Shown here one piece after another: positions 12,315 to 24,560 of a DNA stretch of 64,000 bases (position 1 is the first letter of the stretch; every line of letters starts with the position of its first letter). Position numbers and translations under genes: made by a program. Below the pieces are notes generated by a model that was given only the letters and a program-made list of their open reading frames with translations, searched no databases and was not told the origin of the DNA. Location of the stretch: assembly GCA_016801885.1 (NCBI GenBank), contig CM028886.1, forward strand, positions 18,193,866 through 18,257,865. Reading direction: 5' to 3'. The DNA comes from Toxotes chatareus (Eukaryota > Chordata > Actinopteri > Toxotidae).

Positions 12315-15300
12315 CTGCAGAAAAGAGAAGGACAATTCAATACTGAAAGCATGATTTAATTTATATTGTCACATTCTTATCCTAATGAGAATTTTTTAAA
12401 AATGACATTGTGCAGTTGTAGCTGAGCCTTGTTAAATATGAGACAAATGCTTTAATAAAATTATACAATGACAGTAAAATGAAACTGTTGTAAATTATGA
12501 AAAATATTATTGTGGTAAAACATTTGCCTTTTTCAGCTTTCACATGCTAAAACCACATAAGTTCAAGAACATTTAACCTCCAGCAATGGATGTCATAGTT
12601 CCCCATTGTGACTATATTTACCACCATTTAGGATTTGTTTCCCCCCAAATTGCAACGACTGCAAACAGACAACACCATTGAAAAGTTGTGAGGCAGACAC
12701 CAAAACACTGTCCGGGTCTGTTAAACATCATTTCTCTATTCAAATCAGATAGCCCACCAAGTGGCTGACTGGAAATTAATGGATTCCTGTTAAGGGGTAT
12801 GTGCACTAAAACGCAGCAATGCAGACAATCAAAAAGCAAAAACAAAGAAACAAAAAAAACATAATGACCGTTGAAAGACCTCAAACCTCATATTGCCAGA
12901 GAGTTTGTGCACTGTGACATTTTGTGTCTAATAAAACAGAACTGCTCCGAGAATTGTGATGCAATTTGTCCACCAATAATATACTGGGTACTATATAATC
13001 AAAACCCAAGCAAGAACCTTCTCTATTGTTGGATGGTGTTGGAGGGCTGGCAGCTGCATTGTAACAGACTGCTTCATTACTGCATTTCAAATTAGGTGCA
13101 GATCCAAACAAATCCATTTACTTTCACGATGTCGTAAACAAGATGTGTTGCTGACCATTCCTCAGCAGTGGTTGCTGATGTTCTATCGACCCTTCACTGC
13201 TGTAAGCCAGGCGGTATAGCATGAACAGAACTTGTGCATGAAACAAAACCTCTCTCCTTTTCTATTGTTGTCTCATTTTCTTGTGTTATTTTCCATTGAT
13301 AGTTTTGGCGCACTTTGTGTGACTGAAGCTCTACTTGACAATAAGCCAGGTGAATAATGTCTGTAGCAGGCCAAATGTGGAAAAAACAGAAATTCCCCCA
13401 GTGACAGCAAAGTAGAGGGTTCTGTATTTACAGCTTCAATAGAGTTTCCAATTACAGCACTGTGAACTGCACTGGTCCTTGCAGTAAATAATTACCCTTT
13501 GTCGCAGGTATGGCACAACATGCCAAGATACAGCTGAAAGTCAATTGCCACATGATGCAATTTTGAATACATTTATGAGGAAACAGAAGTTGAAATGTGA
13601 ACTTGTTAGAAGCGTAATCACCTAGAAAAGCATTGTCCTGAAATTGCACGCTATCACAGTTAATTAAAAATGAGGCCAAGCTTATAAATCACAACAAAAG
13701 TCTCAGTTGGAGTACTTAAACAAAGACAGTAAACACAGGGGAGAGAGGAAGAACTGACTGAAACTATTTCTGTTTTTACTTATTCTTTCTGACCAGTCAG
13801 TGACACTTGGTTAGGCAATACTCAAACTGGCCACAATCTAAATATTAAAAGGTACTGTCATTCATTTTGCAGGCCCCAAACCCTGTTAAGTGCACAAACA
13901 GTGCAGAGCTGAGAAACAGCAGAAAACAGGTCAGTGCCAAAACTGTTGTGGTGAAAAAGCAATAGGAAACACTCCTCTCTGCACAGGGACTGACAAAAGC
14001 AACAAAATACTGACAGATGTGAACAAGCAAATTATTGAAGGAATTCTCTCCCACTCAGTGTATTATTAGAAACTTAGACTCACAGCTCCAGTCAGGTTTC
14101 ACATGAAAATGCCACGTGTGGATAAATCACTTTGGTCCGGCTTTGGTTCTATGCTTCTATTCCAAAAAGTCACATTGAAAAGACAAGTGTGTGACCAAGG
14201 CCTTAATTTCCCTCTGGTCCACTGCTGTGGCATATAACAAACAAGCCCTCAACTTTCTTCTGCAACATAACTCTCTCTCTCAGTGCCATTCCAACAGGAG
14301 AACAAGGGTTGGAGGGGTCCACAGTGCCATTTCCACGTGGGAGATATATATTTTCAATAAATCACAGTTTGATGTCAAGCTGGGTAGTCTTTAGAATTAC
14401 CCTCCTTACCCCACATCTGGGGAGGGGTGGATCCATGGGAAAACTAATTACTGACTGAGCAGAGCAGAAAAGAACAGAACAATCAGTGGCTGCAGAGTAC
14501 ATGCTCGCACAGAGGTCGATGGCATCCACCAGGATGAGTGCAATGCGGTTACACAGTGATGCTAAAAAGCCTTGACCTGCAATGGTTTCTGAAGAAGTGG
14601 GACAAATGAATACTGAATTAGTTTGTCCATAAATCAAAAAGTTGAGCAAACCCTTCACTTCACTGTTGCAGCACTGAGCATAAAGACAGAGTGTACAGAG
14701 GAAAGGAAAGAGATGTGCTGCTATGGCAACGTGTGAAATAGAGACAAAAATGGGAGAGAAAACATACAGTGTTATGGCAACATATAAGGGATAATGCAGA
14801 TAAAGACTCTTTAGTCTCCTACAACCACCTAGATATCTGAAATGAAGAAAAAAAATTCTCATGACCACAAGAAAAGGTGAATAAAAACTGAAGCTCAGTC
14901 CCACGTTCCAAGCCTCAACAGACTAAATCCCTTCTTAGATTGCACTGTTGTCATGGCATGAAACAGCAAGGAAAGGATGCCATGGAGTTAGTGTACATGA
15001 GGGGAAGACATCTTTTCCAAGGCTATCAGTGAGAAGGATTAGGAGGTGACAGTCTAGGTAGAGTTGTCAAAATTCTGTACTCCTACACTTATTTCTGATT
15101 CATACAGGTCAGGTCCCAAGTCGTGCTGGTCGGAATGATGCAGGAATAATTCAAACCAGAAAACAAAACCTGATCAATCAGCATCTTAAACCATGGATGT
15201 GCAGCTGCCAAAGAAACGATCATTCTGAACTCAACAGCAACGGGAAAGGACATACAAAAAAAAAAAAAAGCTTGCATGAGATTTTGACAGCATTTTCTCA

Positions 15301-16854
15301 GTGAGCCTCTAGAATACCTTACTGTGTTCTGGTTTGTTTAAAGCCAAAGAAGCACATTCTAACCTAAGTATGTCTAACAAAAAGCAGACAAAGAGATTTC
15401 CATCATCTGGTATTCACTGCTGCTGTTGCTTTGGCAACAGGAGCATCAGGTGAATGGTTGGAAAATGTCATTAACAAAAAAAAAACACCATGGGGCCTGC
15501 TGCCAGACACAAGGCGCTTGTGATTTAGTTATCAGACACAAGTCTACAAACAAAATCACACATTTGAGATTCTACTAAAAAGACATTTAAAATACCAAAT
15601 TATGCCCTAATATGACTCTGGGAGGTACGCCAGACTCACTACGGAACATGACAAAGTGGAAATTCAGCCGTTAAAAGCATCATAGTCAAAATGAACAAGA
15701 GGAAATAAAAGTTTAATAAAAGGACAAGCACTAATGTTTGTCATAAGTTTGTTTGCAGCTATGAGAGAATTTTAACCCCTCAAAGATACATGGCTATTAA
15801 AACATCTAGCAATCTGACAATCACTTGTATTTAATTTACAGTTTATTCTAGCTCACTGCTAAAGTCCTTGCTGGTTCACTGGAATATGGTTTGAATTGAC
15901 AGGAAAGCTAATTTATATCAAGAACACTGCTATTTGTAATTTTCTTTTTAAAACATGGTAGGGAACTTGCACATAAAAAATGAGGATTTAGAGTACTACT
16001 GCTACTAATACTTCTAAATATTCATCCAATGAATAAGATTAGTCAAGCAAAATAAGACAACAAAACCACTGTTAGAAGCCATAAAGATCTGCATGTAAAG
16101 CATAACTGAATATATCAACTGAATGTTGGAGTGAAAAGGAAGGGTTTTACAAGTCCGGAGTGTTGCATAGAGTGTCTGGATTAAAATATATAATAATTTG
16201 GTGCCAAAATTTCAACTCCACAGAGGAAAAAGGTCGTCCACTGTAGATAAGGCAGGGCCACTCTTAGCCCGTCAGTAACATTAATTGCTTTGACCTGTGA
16301 TGGTGATCAAAGCTGGTCATGGTCACAAAAAGTCAGCAAACAAAATTGCTTGCATGAAAATGATTTGATGGATTTGATCAAAGCCTGTTCAAAAACAACA
16401 TCCTTCAGGCATGAGTGAGATGGAAACATTCATAAATCTGATCAAAGCCTATTCACAAAAAAAAAAATGAAGATACTAAATTTAACTTTGTGTAGCTATG
16501 CAAATAGAAATTCCACACAAGTGTGAGTCAGAAAGAAACCAAGTACTCTGTATCTGTATTAGACTCCACCGGGTTAACCAAAAATGTGATTGTGGGTCTA
16601 AAGCTGCCTAGTGTCTGAGCAGCTACGGCACCCTCCACCACCCTTTATGGATCGAAGCAACACCAGTGGCAGCAGAATGGCTACGTGTGCCTGGGAACAG
16701 AGCACCAATGATTACCTGGACAGATGCAGCCTCTCCTTCCACCTGAACACACTACATCAGCCCTGAAGGTAGCTGTCAGACATTCCCGCCATCTGATTAG
16801 TGTGTCACAGTAGCGGCGCGGAGAGAGAGACAGGAATGATGTACCCCTATTTGT

Positions 16855-17110
16855 TTGACTCACTGTCTCTCTGCCTCCATCTGTCTTTCGCTCTGTGTCG
16901 CTGTAGCTCTTTCTGTCACACTAGCTCTCTTTCACTTTCTGTTTCTTGCAGAATGAGGTTGCTCTTTTTTACTGTTACTTTTCTTTCTTGCTGGTTCACT
17001 GTTCATGTTGCTTTGCCTCTTTGCATCTCTCTGTTTGTCTCTGCCCACCTCTCCTACACTGTTTGTCTCTGCCCTCCTCTCCCACCACTGTTACGCTGTT
17101 CTTTCTGGGA
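16855..17110 (+). repeat. Pyrimidine-rich tract
   Basis: TCTCTC/CTGTTTCTTGC-type sequence just upstream of the MITE at 17188. It generates the spurious 126-codon frame at 16800-17180. Confidence 0.75.
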
Positions 17111-17187
17111 AGAAGAAGAAAGAACAAAAAACAACAAGATGGAAGGAGACCTGAGTGTTGTGGCTGATCTTACCAAGTAAGCAACAA

Positions 17188-17551
17188 TTAAAGGACCAAT
17201 GTGTAGAATTCAGGAGGCTCTACTGGCAGAAATGGAATGTAATATTCCTAATTATGTTTACATTAGTGTATAATCACCTTTAACTGTTTTCGTTAGCTTA
17301 GAATGACCCCTTCATATCTGCATCAGGTGTGGGTCCTCTTCCATGGAGCCCGCCATGTTGCATTGACATTTTTCTACATTAGCCCACAACAAACACTAAC
17401 CCTTGCTCTAGAAAGGGCCTTTCATGGTTTTACGTTCCCTGAAGGCCACTGAAGGCTACATGTTTGGAAAGGGAGGGAAGGGGTATTCAGTTGGTTGCAA
17501 TCTGCAACCTTGCCGCTAGGTGCCACTAAATCCTACACACTGCTCCTTTAA
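17188..17551. mobile_element. TTAA-flanked MITE (non-autonomous DNA transposon)
   Basis: This is a 364-bp non-coding element whose ends are imperfect inverted repeats. The left end reads AAAGGACCAATGTGTAGAAT and the right end, reverse-complemented, AAAGGAGCAGTGTGTAGGAT, three mismatches in 20. TTAA lies at both boundaries (17188-17191 and 17548-17551). The body, with its CCGCCATGTTG and CTCTAGAAAGGGCC landmarks, matches an interspersed repeat I know to be abundant in percomorph fish. TTAA at both ends would fit piggyBac-type mobilisation, but the TTAA could be part of the terminal repeat, so the superfamily is uncertain. Confidence 0.75.
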
Positions 17552-18547
17552 AGTAAACCCCTCACTTTTGGTTTATTGTTAGAAACAGAGCAAAATAAGT
17601 CCCCTTACATACCAGTGTGAATAATCGCCTTCCTGCTGCTCATCTCTCCGAAATAAAGAAAAAACAGCTGGGGATGATTAATAGACTTATTTTGCACTGA
17701 CGTCCTAACTCATTAAAGCAGCCCCAGACACTGACATTTCGTTTTAATAACTGCAGTAATAAAGGTCAAATCATCCTATCAATTAATTCAATCTTAGTTC
17801 TTCTCTGTCTAATAAGAGTGAAGAATGAAAATAAATGTAATTTCTTGAATTGTAAAGGGAAATGTGATATGGAGAAAGTCTGGTGAATGGTCATAAAGCT
17901 AATATCTTTCTGTCCCGTCTACTGTCCTACTCATCTTTAGCTTTGCACAGAATCACACTGTCATTTTCTCCAGTATCATGAATCTGCAAGTAATTCTCCA
18001 GATGAGAATAAGTATGGTGTCAAATGCAAAAACATAACTGGGATAAATTTAGGCTGAAATTATCCTTTCATTACTCAAAAGAGTAATTAATCCTGTATTT
18101 CTCCTTCAGTTCTACAGTCTGAAGGGTGTTCTGGTATATTCAGGTGAAGAGGAGAAGACAGTCAAAGCCTAGATTCGATTTAGGTCATTCAGGTTGTAGG
18201 TGACAAAGGCTGGAGCAGATAAATCACAAAGCACTGCACAACTATTAATACCACTTTTAGTTCACAAAAATCCTGTGCTACTTTCAGTTATTTGCAAAGT
18301 GATTTTCAGTGAGTACAAAAGTCGTGGCTCATGATTCTTTCCATGTATGCAATCCCATATTGTTTTTTGCTTCATGTGTATCTTTCATCCCCTCACTGTG
18401 ACTAACTAATGCACTTGTACTGGCTGAAGCCAATTCTTTTCAATTTGTGGCAACAAAGCAAACTTTTTTCTTTAGTGATGACTGATTTGATGGTAGCCAG
18501 CAGCACAATATTTATGCACTGCACTTGCACTGTCTGCACTCTGTTTT

Positions 18548-18806
18548 CTGTGTAAAAACAGACAATATAGCCCTAACCACTTGACACTAGTGGCACCACT
18601 TGTTCTATGACTAGTACTGTTCAGGCCTGGGGATCTTATTACAGGGCATAACAAGAGAGTATCAATATATGAAACACACAGGTCAAGAGTCACAGAATTA
18701 TGTTCTACTACCTAAATGTCTGTACGATACTTGGAAACTGATTCAGGAGGTTAAGGGTGGAAAAATATGTAATGTACATGTACATGTATTGTCTGTTTTT
18801 ACACAG
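18548..18806. repeat. 20-bp perfect inverted repeat, arms 219 bp apart
   Basis: The arm CTGTGTAAAAACAGACAATA at 18548-18567 is the exact reverse complement of TATTGTCTGTTTTTACACAG at 18787-18806. Similarity beyond the arms is weak. The enclosed DNA is non-coding. Confidence 0.9.
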
Positions 18807-19299
18807 AGTACATGTACATTTTGAAACTGATGACCATTTCATTCTAATCCAGAACACTCCACAACCGCTGAAAAGAAGTGAAATGAGGCTCAGTGTTTCA
18901 GGTGATGGATCGGTCCCTGCTGGTTTTGTGTTGCTTGCTGTTGTTGAGCAGCTTAAACTGTGCTGACCTGGTGACAAGTTTAGAGTTGCCTGCAATGGAC
19001 GGGCCACAATACCTACACAACACAAACAGCATCACAACCACAGATACTGCATTAGCCACTGTGATTAAAAGTATTACATTTTCTTCTCCACTGACTCAGT
19101 CTGTCTGTTCCTGCGTGAAGCCTGCACTCTCATCATCTGTTGTGTCTGAGTTGGGACCTCTTGCTGGCTCTTCTTCTCCACCAGCCTCCTCCTCCTCCTC
19201 CCTCTCCTCATTTTGTTTTTTAAAATAATCAGCTATGGACCGCTTCATCTTTGGAACATGGTAACAGCTAAATGGATTGTCTGGCGCGATTCATCATCA

Positions 19300-19320
19300 G
19301 TGTGTGTGTGTGTGTGTGTG
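19300..19320. repeat. (GT)n microsatellite
   Basis: About 10 GT units in intron 2. Confidence 0.95.
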
Positions 19321-20737
19321 ATGAAAGTGCAGGCAGGGGGAGACTGACTGAGCCAGAGAAGAAGAAAAGTACTACATTCAACCACAATGGCTAACACAGC
19401 ACATGTGACAGAAGGGCATCACGTTCTTGCACGGACGCGTCCACTTGAAATTTGAACTTGCTAACAATCATGCAACAATTTTGAGTGTAGAATCCTGAAA
19501 GTACAAAGGAATACACAATCTGTACATGTGTTTACAAACTACACAAGTTCACATTAGATAACAATCCACTTCAAATTTTCAGCTCAAAATTAAATGTGCA
19601 AAGTGCACTGTAACTGAATTCTTTGGACTTGTCTTGCATCACTGGGACTCGCTGATTAATATAATAATCATTTTGACTCAGAGGTCACAGGCAAACAATT
19701 TTATCCACATGTTTTGTCCATTGTTAAGGGCCTAGAAATGCACTGTATGTACACGAGCCTCAACTGGTCTTCAATAAAAACTTTAGCAGGATGTTTTAAA
19801 TTTGAATTGATCAAGAACTGGTCTTTTCATCTGACTTATAGCTCCAGATGGAAACTGAGCTGTGTACATATGCATGTTTCAAAATTTGACAATGTGACAT
19901 TTGTGTTCAGATTTGAAAACAGATCTCCACACAGTGTGTGCCTGGCATACTATGAAAGCAAAGCTGCGAGAGAAAAGGATACTTATTAGAAATGCATAGG
20001 TTATGACCTTTTTGTACATTTTGCCACTGAAAAAAATCAAAACAGAAACAGCATTACAATTTTGGCCATTTAGGAGTTTTTCTGAAAAAGAAGGGGGGCA
20101 CGCAGAAAACAACATGGTAGCATCCTTAGAAAGGGACGGAAACTTAGGTTGATACTTTTGATAGTCAAGAGGACAAAAGCTGAAAATGAACTAAACATCA
20201 AAGATTCATACTAAGCTCCAGATTCAGCAACTATTCTGTAGCAAATGTTTTCAAGTTTCATCACTATGCAGCCTCATCAAGTCAATCAAAAAGGAACATC
20301 ACATTTTAAAACCCCATAGCCACTGGACAGAGAATCAGTCCAACAAAGGGTTAAAGTCTCACTGGACGTGGTCCACTGCTATACCACACCTGGCTGACAT
20401 CTATTATGTTTTCTATTTCCTTACCAGCCCTCAAACTGCAAACTAATATTATACAACTTCTTTAAAAAATGAATTTGGACTGAGCTGAAAACCAGCTGTG
20501 TCATTCTGTGTAATGTCTGACATTCAAGACATACACACAAAATAATTTAATATCTAAAAGGGATTTTATGACTTATTTGCCAACTGGTAAGGCAAACATG
20601 TCAGGCATGAGTTCAATAATCCATGTCAAACAATGTTCCTGAGATTGGAGGAGCCGTGCTTGGTACTCTGTGTTACGTGGAGACCTATTCATTCTCCAGG
20701 CCACCTGGCTCTCTGGTCTATTTGATTATAGGAGGAA

Positions 20738-20739
<2 letters not shown>

Positions 20740-20827
<88 letters not shown>
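20740..20827. repeat. (TA)n microsatellite, 44 units
   Basis: This is an uninterrupted 88-bp TA tract, about 100 bp upstream of the hAT MITE. It is self-complementary and able to extrude a cruciform. The open frames across it (tyrosine-isoleucine repeats) are artefacts. Confidence 0.98.
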
Positions 20828-20829
<2 letters not shown>

Positions 20830-20933
20830 GCACAGGAGGAGAACCACTTTCGAGATTCAAACCAATGACAGTCTTGCTCAAGCATCCTTGGAATATAGTA
20901 CTAATGGTAAACAATTGCATATACCGTCTAGAT

Positions 20934-21258
20934 CAGGGGTCGGCAACCCGCAGCTCCAGAGCCGCATGTGGCTCTTTCATCCCTCTGCTGTGGCTCCCTC
21001 TGACTTTGGAAAATAAATAATGAGTATTTGATTTAAATGTATTTTTATTTTAGTTCATTTGTTTTTTTTTATTTAATTCTAAATTCGAGGATTACGGTGA
21101 TTTTGTAACATCAAAATAAAACATTTTTAATTTTTTGTCGCTCAAAATATGCGTCACAAACGCCCAGTAGCAACATTTTGAGGTTTACAGGTGACTGCAT
21201 GCTCCAAGGCACGCGATACAGTGATGACGGAACACAGAAGCAGACGGCATTTTTCATT

Positions 21259-21295
<37 letters not shown>

Positions 21296-21409
21296 TTACA
21301 CACACACACACACACACACACAATGTTATCCTCATTTTAGATGTCAAAAGGGTTTTGTGGCTCCGGGTGTCCAAATGGCTCTTTGAGTATTTAAGGTTGC
21401 CGGCCCCTG
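20934..21409. mobile_element. hAT-family MITE with perfect 8-bp target-site duplication
   Basis: This is a 476-bp non-autonomous element. Its left end is CAGGGGTCGGCAACC and its right end (reverse complement) CAGGGGCCGGCAACC, one mismatch in 15. It is bracketed by identical 8-bp copies of GTCTAGAT at 20926-20933 and 21410-21417. The 8-bp duplication and CAGGGGTCGGCAACC-type ends are diagnostic of the hAT superfamily. Both ends also carry the GAGCC/GGCTC motifs seen in related elements. The interior is AT-rich, has TA and CA microsatellites (about 21258-21322), and contains no transposase. The intact duplication suggests a fairly recent insertion into intron 2 of csmd3. Confidence 0.93.
21258..21322. 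repeat. Compound (TA)n-(CA)n microsatellite inside the hAT MITE
   Basis: A TA-rich run is followed by about 12 CA units, within the body of the hAT element. It probably expanded after insertion. Confidence 0.95.
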
Positions 21410-23894
21410 GTCTAGATAATGTTTTGTCCCATGATGCTTAGCGCAGAGTAAAGTACCAGCTTTTGCATCAATTAAAGTTATAACATGGGTAGTAGAAAAA
21501 TGAAAAATATGAGAATACTAAATTTTAAAATACTCTAGCAGGTCCATGATTCACCAAAGACAAGGTTCAAACTGTCACTTAAAGACCAAGAGTACCAAGA
21601 CAGATCAATTTTTTCACACCGTCTTTACAGTCACAGAGCTACAGTCAAACCTTTCACAGACGCACGGTTACGGTGTTTAGTTCAGGGTTTGAGGATCTTG
21701 ATGGAGGGATCACTTCCTCACAAGGTACAGCAAGAAGACACGTACTGTCTTCTTGCCGAGTAACAAATCAAAACCATAGCCTTTGTCAACACTGTATTCA
21801 ATATGCTCTTGTCATAGTAATTGTATAATGACAGCAGCAAAAAGATCACCATAATGAGGTCGTTATTTGTGCAGGGCAACACTGGAATAAAAGGTTTTAT
21901 TACCCTAACTCTCCTTCCATCCTCTACCATCCTCAGCATATAATTTCAGCACAATAATGAGTGCTTCAACCAGTCATTCTCAGGCACGAGGGATTGAACA
22001 TAATGTAAGTGCACCACCGAGTGAGAAGGATGGGGGGGGGCTTCACAGAGCAAAGAGAATACATAGATCAATAGGGAGACACACTAATCAGGTCCATCAC
22101 GGGGATGTCGATTCTTTTTCATGTTAAAAATTCATTGTCGCTTTTGTCGTGCTCCCTTCTGAATCTCTGCCTTAATTAATTAATAGCATTAATAAATTAA
22201 AGGCCTCTTTAATCTTTATCAAGGTTTCTATTTATAATTACCCTGAAAGAGAGAAGAAAAGAAAAATGCTGCTTGTCACTGCATGCACCATCTTATTCAT
22301 TCCAGCTGAAGTAACACCTGAGCGAACCACACATCAACATACATTGAGAGGAAGGAAGGAAAAACAAGGAAAAGCAGGAAATGAAACAACTTCAGCTGCT
22401 GCCATATGGAAATGAGCATCTTTCAGAACAAGATGCTGGAGGAGAAGGTGGGAAAGTTTGAGCTGCATCTTTCTTGACAAAGTTAAACAAAAGGTAAGAA
22501 CGCTTGTTTTTCCCTTCTACTGAGTGATTTTAGTTTTGGAATGAATTAATTGGGCAAGAGCAGGCGTCTACTAGCATATACTTTGGGCCCTGGAGGCACA
22601 GCAAAGACTGTCATGGAATTATTATTTTCTGGTGCCACACGACAAAGTCCCACATTGGAATGAAATCCACCACTTGGAAAAAACAAAAGTGTGACAAAAA
22701 CACAAAGAGCGACGTTGCTATTTAGAGGTTTGGGTTGGATTTGGAAAAACCCATCAAATTTGAGCCACTTGCTTTTGTCTTGTAGCAAGAATAAGTCGTG
22801 CTTTTCCTCCTCCTCTCTGAATGGCAGGATTAGTTCCATGTGACTTTAAAAAGTCTGAGAAAAATATAATCTCTGGTTTCTTGTTTAGTACATTGTTAAC
22901 CCTACACTTGACACAGTCTGATCAGCAATGACTGGGCAAAACACCTATACATTCTTTTAAAAAAAGGTAAGTATAACTCAACAGTCAAAATACATCATTT
23001 GTGTTTCAGTCAAGAGTGCTTTGGTATAAGAGTTTCACTGTATAGCTTTCTGGTGCTTCTGAGGCACATTAAGCCTGAACTTCAACACTTACATATAAGT
23101 ATTTCCCTAGAGTTTGACGATAAAACATAGGTAGATAAGTATCTTGCACAAAACAATCATACATCAAAACATCAACTCTGCACATCCACCTCCCTGGCTT
23201 TTTTTTAAGCTTTGCTGTGTTTTCTTCCAGTGCATAACATTGCAGCCTCTATCACACACGCTTGAATCAGCATCTCTGTAAACAAACACCTCAGTGTACT
23301 CTCAGTGGAAAGTATATTTTATGTATTTATCACACTGCATATTACTGACCAAAGTATAATCACCTCACACAGCATTGCATACTTAACTACCACAATGATT
23401 TTTCTGCCCATCTCCATCATCACCTGAGATCTCCACTATCATCAAACACTTTCAGTATTTGCTGATAGTCATCAGCGGTAGCTTTGAGTAGATTAGATGA
23501 ATGTAAACCTGGTTAAATGTTGGTCTCAATCTACAGTTGAAGGCTGAAGTACAACCTTCACACAAAATCTTTAATCACATTGTTACTAAGCATCAAACCA
23601 CATTTCATTCAGTCAAATTACAAGCATGTTTTCCCTACAGGTATATACAGACATTAATCAATCCTAAGAGTGTGGGCCCAGGTCAGAAGGACTTCTGGCA
23701 ACAGAGGGTTCTCTCTTCTGAGTCCTGTTGCTTCCAGCCATCTCTTCACCCCATCCTGACACGACTCAACCTTTGAGGTCTGGCACAGGAAATGCCTGGG
23801 ATGGTTCAGAGACATGTTCAAAGATAACATCATCATTTCATCTCTTTCAGCCAACTGTCAGAGAAATACAATCCACCGAAACACATTTCTTTCG

Positions 23895-24560
23895 ATATTC
23901 GCGGGTCAGACACACGTGCGCTCTATCCTCCCACGCTTTATTGAAGAACCCAACACTAACCCTGTTGACACATTTCTTTCATTTGACCCACTATCTACAG
24001 ATGTACTATCAACACTAAACATAAAAAGTTCACATCTACCTGGACAGGATCTAGGCAGGATTTAAAACTGGGAACATGATTTGGGGCATAGATTACCTGC
24101 TGACAAATGTAGGTCCATCATTACTTACAATACAATACAAATCTTCACTTTGAGCACGACAATGCCCAGTGCAATTTAAGGGCCACGCGTCATAGGTTAA
24201 ATTGTCCAGCAGCCACCCCAAAATCACCCCCACCTGCAACAAATGCAAATGCATTCTACCCTTATCCGCGTGTACAGACTATGCCCTCACAAAAATTCTG
24301 GACAGACATCTTTCACACACCATCCAACATTTCAAAGTTCCTCATCTGACACCTGCCGAGCGCCACATGGCTGCCTTCCCTTCACTCTTGGCCAGATGCG
24401 CAGTCTTGCTCAAATAGAGGGATGCTGCCCCGCACATACTTAGTCGGTGGCTTCGAGACATAATGTCCTCCCTTAGATTGGAAATGTTCCGCTTCTCAGT
24501 CAGTGGCTCTGAGAAGCCTTTCATAACACCCAAACAACATAGCATGACACGCATTCTAAC
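23895..24560 (+). pseudogene. Tx1/L1-like LINE ORF2 C-terminal relic
   Basis: The plus-strand translation, read across several frames, gives fragments typical of the end of a Tx1-group L1 ORF2. A stretch resembling the SLDPHS-type linker lies near 23970-24080. It is followed by TPTCNKCK (start of the cysteine-containing C-terminal motif) near 24230, AAFPSLLARCAVLLK at about 24370-24415, a stop codon, and then RWLRDIMSSLRLE near 24445-24485 followed by a SGSEK segment. These appear in the expected order but with frameshifts and stops, so the copy is dead and 5'-truncated. No endonuclease or RT catalytic core is present. The family name rests on recalled motifs, not on a database search. Confidence 0.7.

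Noticed and set aside
14362..14904. 180-codon open frame on the minus strand
   Set aside because: No recognisable domain or motif, no suitable splice context, ordinary intronic composition. It lies inside csmd3 intron 2 and is best explained by chance.
16376..16465. Repeated TGATCAAAGCCTRTTCA words
   Set aside because: A short, imperfect local duplication with no element boundaries. Recorded but not called as a feature.
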